From Nitrospirota bacterium (GTDB taxonomy: Bacteria; Nitrospirota; Thermodesulfovibrionia; Thermodesulfovibrionales; Dissulfurispiraceae): DNA of 50,832 bases. The translations under genes were made by a program, and so were the position numbers. Below, piece after piece: positions 1-8,054 of the stretch. The notes below the pieces were generated by a model. That model was not told the DNA's origin and ran no database searches. It saw nothing but the letters and a program-made list of their open reading frames with translations. How positions within the stretch are numbered: position 1 is the stretch's first letter; each line of letters starts with the position of its first letter. Location of the stretch: the NCBI GenBank assembly GCA_004321915.1, contig SCQE01000053.1, positions 1 through 50,832 of the forward strand, read 5' to 3'.

Positions 1-91
1 AAAGCAAAACAAATCCTGCAGGGTTGGAGTTAAAAACAAAAGGTTACGGGCTGGCTATGATGACCAATACAGAGCCGAGGTTCTTAACCTA

Positions 92-119
92 CAGGGAACG
101 GCATAGTGCGTTTGCCCTG
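92..119 (+). other. Long imperfect hairpin in leader of cytochrome gene
   Basis: Bases 92-119 fold as CAGGG-AAC-(G)-GCA / loop TAG / TGC-GTT-(TG)-CCCTG, about 11 pairs. Just upstream lie AGGTT-CTT-AACCT (79-90) and GGCT (53-56) with AGCC (73-76). No U-tract follows, so it is not an obvious terminator. It ends about 110 bases before the cytochrome start and upstream of the predicted promoter at 166-194. It could be a structured RNA or the 3' part of an element beginning outside the window. No known riboswitch class was matched convincingly. Confidence 0.35.
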
Positions 120-165
120 AATTCTATCCTTTATACTGCGTGTTTTTCATGGTAGAATAATAAAA

Positions 166-194
166 TTGGCTGACAATTATAGGCCGACTAAATA
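166..194 (+). promoter_or_regulatory. Predicted sigma70-type promoter of the dihaem cytochrome gene
   Basis: TTGGCT at 166-171, a 17-base spacer, and TAAATA at 189-194. Transcription would start near 201, leaving a leader of about 30 bases that contains the Shine-Dalgarno GGAGG (220-224) seven bases before the ATG at 232. Confidence 0.4.
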
Positions 195-231
195 AGCCCC
201 TTTCAAAAAAATCTTTTGCGGAGGTATATCT

Positions 232-978
232 ATGAATAGCCTGATTTCGTTTTGCAAGTATTGCGTGCCTGCATTGGTATTTTTAATTTTTGCTTCATTT
301 ACAACTGCCGAAGGCGTCGAAAAACTGAGCGGCAGAAAATTTGCCCAGCTCGTTATGGGCGGCGTTTTATATGACAACTGGCTTGCGGAACTCAGGGTCA
401 AGGTCGATAAAACGCATCCGTCGTATCCTGCGGAGGGCAAACAAAAGGGCGCCAATACCTGGCGCTGTAAAGAATGTCACGGTTGGGACTATAAGGGAAA
501 AGACGGGGATTATTCAAAAGGCAGTTCGAGATATACCGGAATAAAAGGCATCAGGGCATACGCAAATCAGAGCCCCGAGGCGGTCATGAAAATACTTAAA
601 GACGAACGACATGCCTTTGGCAATATGATGTCCGAAGACGCTTACGAATCTCTGGCGCTCTTTGTTTCGTACGGGCAGGTGGACATGGATGCCCTGATCA
701 ACCGCACCACGAAAAAATCGGTCGGCGATCCTACCAGCGGCGCAAGAATTTATTTGAGCTCATGCACGAAGTGCCACGGTGAAGACGGGAAGGCCATAAA
801 CTTCAAAGATGCAAAGAACCCTGAGTATATAGGGACTATCTCCAACAAAAACCCTTGGGAAGTTTTTCATAAAATCCGCTGGGGGCATCCCGGTTCTCAC
901 ATGCTGTCGCTGTTATTTCTTGAGATCAAAGAACAGCTTGATGTCTTCGCGTTCTGCCAGACATTGCCTGTAAAGTAA
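232..978 (+). CDS. Secreted dihaem cytochrome c
   Basis: Predicted periplasmic electron carrier of 248 residues. A signal peptide (hydrophobic stretch at about residues 11-24) is followed by two class-I-like haem c domains. The haem motifs are CKECH near residue 80 and CTKCH near residue 178. Methionines in GNMMSED and GSHML are candidate sixth ligands. The start at 232 has a good GGAGG Shine-Dalgarno at 220-224. The gene is monocistronic and converges on the complex I operon across a shared terminator. The redox partner is unknown. The two-haem layout resembles c4-type or thiosulfate/nitrite-associated dihaem cytochromes, but sequence alone does not decide. Confidence 0.85.
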   Translation: MNSLISFCKYCVPALVFLIFASFTTAEGVEKLSGRKFAQLVMGGVLYDNWLAELRVKVDKTHPSYPAEGKQKGANTWRCKECHGWDYKGKDGDYSKGSSRYTGIKGIRAYANQSPEAVMKILKDERHAFGNMMSEDAYESLALFVSYGQVDMDALINRTTKKSVGDPTSGARIYLSSCTKCHGEDGKAINFKDAKNPEYIGTISNKNPWEVFHKIRWGHPGSHMLSLLFLEIKEQLDVFAFCQTLPVK

Positions 979-1027
979 AACTATGCAAAGATAAGGACCT
1001 GAGCCTTAGAAAAATATCATAAAAAAA

Positions 1028-1053
1028 GCCCCGATTAAATCGGGGCTTTTTTT
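1028..1053. terminator. Bidirectional intrinsic terminator
   Basis: Eight-pair stem GCCCCGAT (1028-1035) / ATCGGGGC (1039-1046), with a run of A on one side (1021-1027) and T on the other (1047-1053). It can terminate both the plus-strand cytochrome gene and the minus-strand nuo/coiled-coil transcript. Confidence 0.9.
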
Positions 1054-1068
1054 AAAAACAACTGTATA

Positions 1069-1440
1069 TTATTTGCCCATCATTTCCTTCATTTCTTTGC
1101 CCTTTTCGGACATCCGTTTGCCGCGCTTTTCCATGCGCTCGCCCTTTTCCTGCATCATTTCGCCTTTTTTCTCTATCTTCTTTCCGGCTTTATCCAATGC
1201 CTCGGCTTCGGCTGTGCGGCCTTTCTCTTCAAGCTTTTTGGCCCTCTTCTGCATCTTCTCACCCTTCTTCTCAAGCCGCTCACCCTCTTTTTCTATCTTG
1301 TCCGCCTTCTTTTCGATCCTGTCAGCTTTTTTCTCAAGATGCTTTCCAGTTTTTTCTACAGCACTCTCATAAGCAAAAGCCGGGGACTGAACAAAAACAA
1401 ACGCCGAAGCAAAAACCAATGCAAGTACAAGCTTTTTCAT
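1069..1440 (-). CDS. Secreted Lys/Glu-rich heptad-repeat coiled-coil protein
   Basis: Protein of 123 residues with a clear signal peptide (MKKLVLALVFASAF..., cleavage near SPAFA-YE). The mature part is almost entirely K, E, R, M and G in back-to-back seven-residue units such as KADRIEK, KADKIEK, EGERLEK and KGEKMQK, predicting one long charged periplasmic helix or coiled coil. AGGAGG lies just upstream of the ATG at 1440. It is the last gene before the bidirectional terminator, 9 bases after the CMD-family gene, so it may lie on the nuo transcript. I do not recognise a named family. Periplasmic spacer, chaperone-like or metal/proton-buffering roles are only guesses. Confidence 0.75.
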   Translation of the reverse strand: MKKLVLALVFASAFVFVQSPAFAYESAVEKTGKHLEKKADRIEKKADKIEKEGERLEKKGEKMQKRAKKLEEKGRTAEAEALDKAGKKIEKKGEMMQEKGERMEKRGKRMSEKGKEMKEMMGK

Positions 1441-1449
1441 AATGTCCTC

Positions 1450-1767
1450 CTATTTCCTCTTTTGGATTATATCGTCCGCCCAGCTTAAAGCCGCCGAAAC
1501 GGTCGGGAACCCGATTGTGCTCGAAAGCAGGATTATAGCGTGATATATCTCCTCAGGCTTTACGCCTGCAGCGAGCGCCCTTCTCGTATGCGAGTGTACC
1601 GCCCCCTCGGACCTTATGGCTGCCGACGCGGCAAGCTGTACCAGTTGGGACGCCTTTTCATTAAGCGGACCTGCGGCCTTTGTCGCCTTGCCCAAGTTGT
1701 CCGCGGCCTTGGAATAGGCCTTAAACCTTTTTCTTATGCTCTCGTACTGGTTCGGAAGTTTTGACAT
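1450..1767 (-). CDS. Carboxymuconolactone decarboxylase (AhpD-like) family protein
   Basis: Protein of 105 residues with the CMD/AhpD helical fold signature, including GAVHSHTRRALAAG followed by KPEEIYHAIIL. Members with a CxxC act as peroxiredoxin-recycling disulfide reductases. Here there is no cysteine at all, so thiol redox activity of the AhpD type is not expected; a decarboxylase-like or structural role is possible. The ATG at 1767 has an AGGAGG just upstream. It starts 22 bases after nuoN ends and is followed after 9 bases by the coiled-coil gene, suggesting co-transcription with complex I. Confidence 0.8.
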   Translation of the reverse strand: MSKLPNQYESIRKRFKAYSKAADNLGKATKAAGPLNEKASQLVQLAASAAIRSEGAVHSHTRRALAAGVKPEEIYHAIILLSSTIGFPTVSAALSWADDIIQKRK

Positions 1768-1789
1768 AAAAGTCCTCCTGTTTTTAGTT

Positions 1790-3178
1790 CTATCCTATTA
1801 CAAGCGACGGCATGATCCCTATGGCAAAAACCATCATGACCGTAATGACTATGGCCAGCGCAAGCGTCGGCGACGGGCTTATCGAAGCCTCCTCTTTCAT
1901 GTCCTTCATGTACATGTTCATTACTATCCTAAGATAATAATACGCCGATACCGCGCTGAACATGACCGCAATAACAACGAGCCACGCGTAACCTGCTTGG
2001 ACCGCTGCAAGGAACAGGTTGAACTTGCCTATGAACCCGGCTGTCGGGGGTATGCCTGTCAGAGAGAACATAAAAACAAGCATCAGTCCTGCAACCAGCG
2101 GCCGGCTCTTTGCAAGCCCTTCGTAGTCCTTGATCTCATCACCCCTGTCGAGCAGTATGATGATTGCAAAAGCGCCCATGTTCATGAAGGTATAAATGAG
2201 CAGATAAGTTATCATCGCGCTCAGGCCTTCGCTTGTGCCCGCTATTATGCCTATCAGCATATAGCCGGCATGGGCTATGGACGAATAAGCGAGCATCCTC
2301 TTTATATTTGTCTGTGTGATTGCGAGTATATTCCCGACCGCCATAGTAATAACGGATATGCCTATGAGCACCGGGACCCAGTCGGCCTGCATGCTCTGGA
2401 AAGCCACATAAAACATCCTGCCTATCACGGCAAACCCGGCGGCCTTCGGGCCTATGGACATAAATGCGGTCACCGAAGTGGGGGCCCCTTCATAAACGTC
2501 CGGCGCCCACATGTGAAACGGCGCAGCAGCTATCTTAAAGCAGAACGCGGCCGTTATGAACATCATGGCCATGACCACTGCGAGAGAGGAACCCTGAAAT
2601 TTGAGATATACCGATATGGCGTAAATGTCGGTGGTCCCGGTAAGTCCGTAAAGGAGCGATATTCCGTAAAGCAGTATTGCAGAGGAGAACCCTCCGAGCA
2701 GCAAATATTTTATTGCAGCCTCGTTGGAACGGATATCGTGCTTTTTGATGCCGGCGAGAATATATGTGCTGAGCGCCATGAGTTCGAGCCCCAGATAAAG
2801 GACTATCAAGTCCTTTGCCGAAGCCATAAGCATCATGCCGGCAGTCGCAAACAGAAGCAGGCTGTAGTATTCGCCGTATTCCGCTTTTTCGCGTTTCATA
2901 TACTGCAGGGATATCATTATCGTAAGCATGAGGTTCAGAAGGAATATGAATTTAAAATATATACTGTAGAGGTCGCTTTTGAACATGCCGCCGAAGGTGT
3001 CGCCGATGGACATCGGCACAAAATACATGGCAAGCGCGGCAATGCCCACACCTATAAAGGCAAGCACGCCCTTGTTCTTAAAAAGAAGTTCCAGCAGCAG
3101 CATAACGGTGGCCGCCGAGATTATTATTATCTCGGGCATTGCCGGAGCAAGGTCCGGAAACGGAAGTGTCACATTCAT
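1790..3178 (-). CDS. nuoN: NADH-quinone oxidoreductase subunit N
   Basis: Antiporter-like membrane subunit of complex I (462 residues, about 14 transmembrane helices), one of three subunits forming proton channels. The conserved glutamate of helix 5 is seen in VLYLGLELMALSTYIL. The channel lysine region is CFKIAAAPFHMWAPDVYEGAP. Length is normal for the family. Its ATG overlaps the nuoM stop by four bases (ATGA), so the two are translationally coupled. It is the last of the fourteen nuo genes; two non-nuo genes follow on the same strand. Confidence 0.97.
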   Translation of the reverse strand: MNVTLPFPDLAPAMPEIIIISAATVMLLLELLFKNKGVLAFIGVGIAALAMYFVPMSIGDTFGGMFKSDLYSIYFKFIFLLNLMLTIMISLQYMKREKAEYGEYYSLLLFATAGMMLMASAKDLIVLYLGLELMALSTYILAGIKKHDIRSNEAAIKYLLLGGFSSAILLYGISLLYGLTGTTDIYAISVYLKFQGSSLAVVMAMMFITAAFCFKIAAAPFHMWAPDVYEGAPTSVTAFMSIGPKAAGFAVIGRMFYVAFQSMQADWVPVLIGISVITMAVGNILAITQTNIKRMLAYSSIAHAGYMLIGIIAGTSEGLSAMITYLLIYTFMNMGAFAIIILLDRGDEIKDYEGLAKSRPLVAGLMLVFMFSLTGIPPTAGFIGKFNLFLAAVQAGYAWLVVIAVMFSAVSAYYYLRIVMNMYMKDMKEEASISPSPTLALAIVITVMMVFAIGIMPSLVIG

Positions 3179-4701
3179 TTTATCACCCCTATAATCTCTG
3201 TCATATCTTTCGTAAGTTGTGGCAGGCTTTGCGGCGGATTCACCCTAAGCAGCAGGTGCTGGACGGACACATCCATAAAACCCAAAAAGGTGTTCGGGTA
3301 CACACCGATCCAGAGAATGAGCAGCAGCATCGGGAGAAGCGTAAAAACTTCCCTTGCATTTATATCGCCGTGGCAGTGCTCTTTTACACCGGAAGAGGTC
3401 TCCATAAAGAACACCCTCTGATAGAGCAAAAGCATATATGCCGCGCCTATTATTATGCCTGTAGATGCAAGCACGCCCAAAGGTTTGGATACTGTAAACC
3501 CGCCTAGGAGGACAAGGAACTCGCCTACGAAGCCGTTGGTGCCCGGCAGTCCTATGGACGCAAGGGTAAATACCATGAAGAATGCCGCATAAACGGGAAG
3601 CACCGAAGCCGTCCCGCCGTAATCAGCTATCACCCTTGTGTGGGTGCGTTCATAAATCATGCCTACGCTGAGGAACAGCGCGCCGGTCACTATACCGTGG
3701 TTTATCATCTGAAGTATGCCGCCCTGAACGCCCTGCACATTCAACGCAAAAATGCCGAGCGTTACAAATCCCATATGGCTCACCGAACTGTAAGCTATAA
3801 GTCTCTTCAGGTCTGTCTGTCCCAGACATATTATGCCGCCGTAAATTATGGCGATGACCGAAAGCACCATCATCGCAGGCGCCATGTCCCTCGATGCATC
3901 GGGCAATATCGGCATATTGAACCTGAGAAAACCATAGGCGCCCATCTTTATAAGCACACCCGCAAGGATCACGCTGCCCGCGGTCGGCGCTTCGGTATGG
4001 GCGTCCGGCAGCCATGTGTGGACCGGAAACATCGGCACCTTGACCGCAAAAGCGGCAAAGAAGGCCCAGAATAGAAGTAGTTGGAGTTTATAAGGGTAAT
4101 TCATCGTCATCATCTGTGTCATATCAAAAGAATACCCTGAGTTGAAATAGAGTATGATTATTCCGACCAGCATAAGAAGACTGCCGACCAGCGTGAAGAG
4201 AAAGAACTTCAACGCAGCATAGACCCTGTTGGGGCCTCCCCAGACGCCGATAAGCAGGAACATCGGTATCAGCATGGCCTCCCAGAATATGTAGAAAAGA
4301 AACATGTCGAGACTGCAAAAAACACCTATCATCGAGCCTTCTATCAAAAGCAGCGAGGCATAGAACTCCTTGGTCTTGTCCTTGATCGCGTTCCACGACA
4401 CCGTAACGCACAAAATAGTGAGCAGTGTCGAAAGCAGGACGAACAGTACGCTTATGCCGTCAACACCGATGAAATAGGAGATGCCTATGGAAGGCACCCA
4501 GCCGTGCTTCTCGACGAACTGCATATCGGCCGTTGTCCTGTTGAAGTCTGTGAACAATGGAATGCTCAACAAGAAGACCAGCACGCTGAGCGTCAGGGCG
4601 GTCCATTTTATAAGGGCCTCTTTGGCCCTGTTCATCATAAAGATCATTACCGCTCCGACTATCGGCAGGAAGATTACGGTGCTTAGAATCTTATAGCTCA
4701 T
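3175..4701 (-). CDS. nuoM: NADH-quinone oxidoreductase subunit M
   Basis: Second antiporter-like proton channel subunit, 508 residues with about 14 helices. Visible landmarks are the helix-5 glutamate in FYIFWEAMLIPMFLLIG and the lysine-containing AVKVPMFPVHTWLPDAHTEA segment that is nearly invariant in NuoM. The ATG at 4701 has GGGGGAA upstream. It lies 11 bases after the nuoL stop and overlaps nuoN by four bases. The C-terminal region is hydrophobic with a short tail as in other NuoM proteins. No key residue is missing. Confidence 0.97.
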   Translation of the reverse strand: MSYKILSTVIFLPIVGAVMIFMMNRAKEALIKWTALTLSVLVFLLSIPLFTDFNRTTADMQFVEKHGWVPSIGISYFIGVDGISVLFVLLSTLLTILCVTVSWNAIKDKTKEFYASLLLIEGSMIGVFCSLDMFLFYIFWEAMLIPMFLLIGVWGGPNRVYAALKFFLFTLVGSLLMLVGIIILYFNSGYSFDMTQMMTMNYPYKLQLLLFWAFFAAFAVKVPMFPVHTWLPDAHTEAPTAGSVILAGVLIKMGAYGFLRFNMPILPDASRDMAPAMMVLSVIAIIYGGIICLGQTDLKRLIAYSSVSHMGFVTLGIFALNVQGVQGGILQMINHGIVTGALFLSVGMIYERTHTRVIADYGGTASVLPVYAAFFMVFTLASIGLPGTNGFVGEFLVLLGGFTVSKPLGVLASTGIIIGAAYMLLLYQRVFFMETSSGVKEHCHGDINAREVFTLLPMLLLILWIGVYPNTFLGFMDVSVQHLLLRVNPPQSLPQLTKDMTEIIGVIK

Positions 4702-4712
4702 TTATTCCCCCT

Positions 4713-6638
4713 CTATTTGCCTGATGCTATAAAAGCAATGGTCAGGATCAAGAACAGCCCGAAGGCCATGCTAATCGCGTAATGCTGGAGATTGCCCGAC
4801 TGCAGTTTCCTGAGCCTCTCCCCAAACCCGGCTATGGACTTAGGCACGCCGTTGACTATGCCCTCGATTATCTTGGCGTCCGTAAAACCTATCAGTATGG
4901 CCGTAGCAGTCCATTTTGCGGGCCTTACGATTATAAAATCGTAAAGTTCGTCGAAATAATACTTGTTCCAGAGCACTTGATAGTAGCCTTTGAATATTTC
5001 ACCCATGCGGACAGGCAGCTTGGGATTCAGCACATAAAAGAGAAATGCCAGTAATATTCCGAATACCGCTCCGGTAACGGATATCGCCATGACCACCCAT
5101 TCCTCGTCATGCCCGCCGCTTACCTTCGGGTGCCCGAGCACAGGCTCGAAGAAATGGCCGATACCGTTATGTCCGCCGAGCACTTCGGGTATGCCCACCC
5201 ATCCGGCCGCAACCGCACCGACAGCAAGGACCATAAGCGGAACGGTCATGGCTTTGGGCGATTCATGCAGATGGTGCTCCTGCTCGTGCGTGCCCCTGAA
5301 ATTGCCGTGAAAGGCGAGGAATATGACCCTGAAGCTGTAAAAAGCTGTAATGGCCGCAACGAGAGTGCCGATAAGCCAAACGATCTTCCCGACATATCCG
5401 CCGTTGTAGGCCATCCAGAGTATTTCGTCCTTGCTGAAAAATCCGGCAAGTCCCGGAATGCCGGCTATGCTGAATGAAGCGATAAGGAATGTCCAGTATG
5501 TGACAGGCATATGTTTTTTCAGACCGCCCATCTTCTGTATGTCGAGTTCACCTGACATTGCATGCATCACGCTTCCTGCGCCGAGGAAGAGCAGTGCCTT
5601 GAAATAAGCGTGGGTATAAAGATGAAAAACACCTGCACCGTAAGCCCCCACTCCGCAGGCCAAGAACATATATCCGAGCTGGCTCACTGTAGAGTATGCG
5701 ACGATCCTCTTAATATCGTTTTGCACGAGCGCTATCGTTGCCGCGAACAGGCTCGTTATGCCTCCGGTCAAAGCCACGACATTCATCGCAGTTTCGGACA
5801 TGCTGAAGAGCGGGTTGAACCTTGCGACCATAAATACGCCCGCCGTGACCATAGTCGCCGCATGTATCAGCGCGCTGACAGGGGTCGGGCCTTCCATGGC
5901 ATCCGGCAGCCAGACATGAAGCGGAAGTTGGGCCGACTTGCCTACAGCGCCGCAGAACAGCAGAAGAGCGATCAGGGTTATCAGATCGACATTCATTCCG
6001 CAGATGGCGATAGTCTGCCCTTTCAGCGTATCCAGCTTGCCGAATATCTCCGTATAGTGCAGGCTGCCGAGCATTATGAACAGCATCATTACGCCCAAAC
6101 CGAAACCGAAATCTCCGAAACGGTTTACTATGAAGGCCTTCTTGCCCGCATCCGACGCGCTCTTCTTGTCAAACCAGAAGCCTATCAGGAAGTAGGAACA
6201 TAATCCGACAGCCTCCCACCCGAAATAGAGCTGAAGCAGGTTGTTGCCCATGACAAGCATCAGCATCGAGAAGGTAAAGAGGCTGAGATAAGAGAAAAAT
6301 CTGTAATAGCCGCCGTCGCCGTGCATGTATCCCACCGAGTAAATATGAACCAGAAGGCTTATGCTGGTGACGACTATAAGCATTATCGCGGTAAGCTGGT
6401 CTATCATGAAGCCTATGCTGACCTTGAAGCTGCCCGATACTATCCATGAATAGACGTCCTGATTAAACGTCCTTCCGTTCATGACATCGAGCATCGTCTG
6501 CACCGCAAGGATAAATGAGCCTGCCACGCCCAATATGGCCACCCAGTGCGCATTGTTCTTGATATAGCTCCTTCCGAAAAGAATGTTTATCGCAAAGGCG
6601 ACTAAAGGCAGAACCGGAATCAGAATCGCATTGTCCAT
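4713..6638 (-). CDS. nuoL: NADH-quinone oxidoreductase subunit L
   Basis: Distal proton channel subunit of complex I, 641 residues. It has the antiporter core (LYFGWEAVGLCSYFLIG with the channel glutamate; GAVGKSAQLPLHVWLPDAME with the lysine) and the extra C-terminal region that forms the lateral helix along NuoM and NuoN, ending in a last anchor helix. Histidines are clustered in the linker near residue 445 (TFEQEHHLHE-like). It starts three bases after nuoK ends, in the standard K-L-M-N order. Length is slightly above E. coli NuoL. Confidence 0.97.
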   Translation of the reverse strand: MDNAILIPVLPLVAFAINILFGRSYIKNNAHWVAILGVAGSFILAVQTMLDVMNGRTFNQDVYSWIVSGSFKVSIGFMIDQLTAIMLIVVTSISLLVHIYSVGYMHGDGGYYRFFSYLSLFTFSMLMLVMGNNLLQLYFGWEAVGLCSYFLIGFWFDKKSASDAGKKAFIVNRFGDFGFGLGVMMLFIMLGSLHYTEIFGKLDTLKGQTIAICGMNVDLITLIALLLFCGAVGKSAQLPLHVWLPDAMEGPTPVSALIHAATMVTAGVFMVARFNPLFSMSETAMNVVALTGGITSLFAATIALVQNDIKRIVAYSTVSQLGYMFLACGVGAYGAGVFHLYTHAYFKALLFLGAGSVMHAMSGELDIQKMGGLKKHMPVTYWTFLIASFSIAGIPGLAGFFSKDEILWMAYNGGYVGKIVWLIGTLVAAITAFYSFRVIFLAFHGNFRGTHEQEHHLHESPKAMTVPLMVLAVGAVAAGWVGIPEVLGGHNGIGHFFEPVLGHPKVSGGHDEEWVVMAISVTGAVFGILLAFLFYVLNPKLPVRMGEIFKGYYQVLWNKYYFDELYDFIIVRPAKWTATAILIGFTDAKIIEGIVNGVPKSIAGFGERLRKLQSGNLQHYAISMAFGLFLILTIAFIASGK

Positions 6639-6641
6639 CGC

Positions 6642-6944
6642 TTACCCCTTCATCTCCATTATTTCATCCGTATGCACGGCAGACTTGTTCTTGAACAGGG
6701 CCACAAGTATGGCAAGGCCTATAGCGGCCTCGGCAGCAGCCACGGTTATTATGAAAATCACGAAAATCTGGCCGCGAAAATCCTGCAGATAATGGCTGAA
6801 AGCCACCAGGCTTATATTCACCGCGTTGAGCATAAGCTCTATGGACATCAGCATTATGATGATATTGCGCCTTATGATAAAGCCTATCATCCCTATCGTA
6901 AAAACTATGGCGCTCAGGCCTATATACCAGCTTAACGGAACCAT
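6642..6944 (-). CDS. nuoK: NADH-quinone oxidoreductase subunit K
   Basis: Small membrane subunit of complex I with three helices, 100 residues from the start chosen here. Intramembrane glutamates on the proton path are visible in [11 protein letters not shown] and in [11 protein letters not shown]. The reading frame continues upstream to 6998, but that would overlap nuoJ. The ATG at 6944 is preceded by AAGGAGGAG at good spacing and gives the family-typical N-terminus [10 protein letters not shown]. It is 22 bases after nuoJ and 3 bases before nuoL. Confidence 0.95.
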   Translation of the reverse strand: MVPLSWYIGLSAIVFTIGMIGFIIRRNIIIMLMSIELMLNAVNISLVAFSHYLQDFRGQIFVIFIITVAAAEAAIGLAILVALFKNKSAVHTDEIMEMKG

Positions 6945-6966
6945 TTCTCCTCCTTGATTTGCGCTG

Positions 6967-7485
6967 CTATCTGTCGCTCGCCTTTTCTTTTTTTGCAAGC
7001 ACTATAGCCCCTACTATGGCGATCAAAAGAATTATAGAAGCTAATTCGAACGGAAAAAGATAATCCATGTAAAGGACCCTGCCTATGGCCTTTGTATGGG
7101 TCTCGGCCTTGACGGCCTCTATGCTCGCCTGCCCCATAGGCCCGGGCACGAATTTGCCTATGCCGAGGACCGTGAGCGTCATTACGGACAGACCTATCGC
7201 CACGCCTATAGGCCACTCCCCGATCGAGAGGTCGGCATTGAGTTCATGCTTGATGTTCAGCATCATAATGACGAAAAGGAACAGGACAAGTATCGCGCCT
7301 GCATACAGGATGACCTGTACCGCGGCAAGAAACTCGGCGTTCAGGAAAAGGTATAACCCCGCGATATGGAAAAACAAGACCAGCATCCAGAGCACGCTGT
7401 GCACCGGATTTCTTCTCGTTATTATCACAATGGAAAGAGCGATAATAACCACCGCATGGTATAAGAAAAAGAGTATCGGCAGCAT
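6967..7485 (-). CDS. nuoJ: NADH-quinone oxidoreductase subunit J
   Basis: Membrane subunit with five helices, 172 residues, next to NuoK and NuoA in the membrane arm. The conserved helix-3 segment [25 protein letters not shown], which forms the pi-bulge region involved in coupling, is present (about residues 50-75). The ATG at 7485 overlaps the nuoI stop by one base (TGATG). The C-terminus ends in a lysine-rich cytoplasmic tail. Confidence 0.96.
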   Translation of the reverse strand: MLPILFFLYHAVVIIALSIVIITRRNPVHSVLWMLVLFFHIAGLYLFLNAEFLAAVQVILYAGAILVLFLFVIMMLNIKHELNADLSIGEWPIGVAIGLSVMTLTVLGIGKFVPGPMGQASIEAVKAETHTKAIGRVLYMDYLFPFELASIILLIAIVGAIVLAKKEKASDR

Positions 7486-8033
7486 CAGTCAGACCTCCTG
7501 CTTGTTAAAACGGGCTGGTTTTCCGGGGTGCTGAAATCTTCGGCCAACGGCCTCCAGTACTTTTCGAAATACTGTTCCCCTTTTTTGCCCGCCATGAATT
7601 TGTCCCAGTTGGCGAGAAGCCTTTCCTTGGTCATAAAGAGCGCATCCCGCGAATAGTCCGAATACTCGAAATGTTCAGTGAGAACGACCGCCCCAAAAGG
7701 ACAGGCCTCAACGCAGAACCCGCAGAAGAGGCATTTCAAAACCTCGACCTCGTAGCGGTCAACGACCTTAGTATGGTCAACGCCCTCGCTTGTGTAGATG
7801 CTGATGCAGCGTGACGGACATATCGCGGCGCAAAGGCCGCAACCTACGCAGCGGAGCGAGCCGTCCGACTTTCGCACAAGGGCGTGAAGGCCCCTGAACC
7901 CGGGGAACGGCTCTCTTTTTTCTTCCGGATACTGCCTTGTAACGGGTTTTGTGAACATGGTCTTGAATGTCAAGGCCATGCCCTTCAGTATCTCGGTCAT
8001 GAATATTCTTTTTGTAAGCTCGTTAAATGTCAT
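7485..8033 (-). CDS. nuoI: NADH-quinone oxidoreductase subunit I (two [4Fe-4S])
   Basis: Peripheral-arm ferredoxin-like subunit, 182 residues, carrying clusters N6a and N6b that pass electrons towards N2. The two motifs are CVGCGLCAAICP (about residue 62) and CLFCGFCVEACP (about residue 101). The amphipathic N-terminus GMALTFKTMF is the usual membrane-surface anchor. The first ATG (8033) is used here; an internal ATG at residue 12 is an alternative. It lies 21 bases after nuoH and overlaps nuoJ by one base. Confidence 0.96.
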   Translation of the reverse strand: MTFNELTKRIFMTEILKGMALTFKTMFTKPVTRQYPEEKREPFPGFRGLHALVRKSDGSLRCVGCGLCAAICPSRCISIYTSEGVDHTKVVDRYEVEVLKCLFCGFCVEACPFGAVVLTEHFEYSDYSRDALFMTKERLLANWDKFMAGKKGEQYFEKYWRPLAEDFSTPENQPVLTSRRSD

Positions 8034-8054
8034 TGCCGGCTCCTGTCACCCTTT

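Noticed and set aside
1-120. c-di-GMP-I (GEMM) riboswitch upstream of the cytochrome
   Set aside because: Cytochrome context is suggestive, but the core motifs GGCAAAC and GCAAAGC with the GAAA loop are missing, and the predicted promoter is downstream of the region.
1736-3421. A 561-codon plus-strand open frame antisense to nuoN/nuoM
   Set aside because: Its translation is rich in R, H, Y and C without domain features, and it lies wholly opposite two clear membrane-protein genes; it is a by-product of their codon bias.
6642-6998. Upstream start for nuoK at 6998
   Set aside because: It would overlap nuoJ and add a non-homologous basic leader; the ATG at 6944 has an ideal ribosome-binding site.
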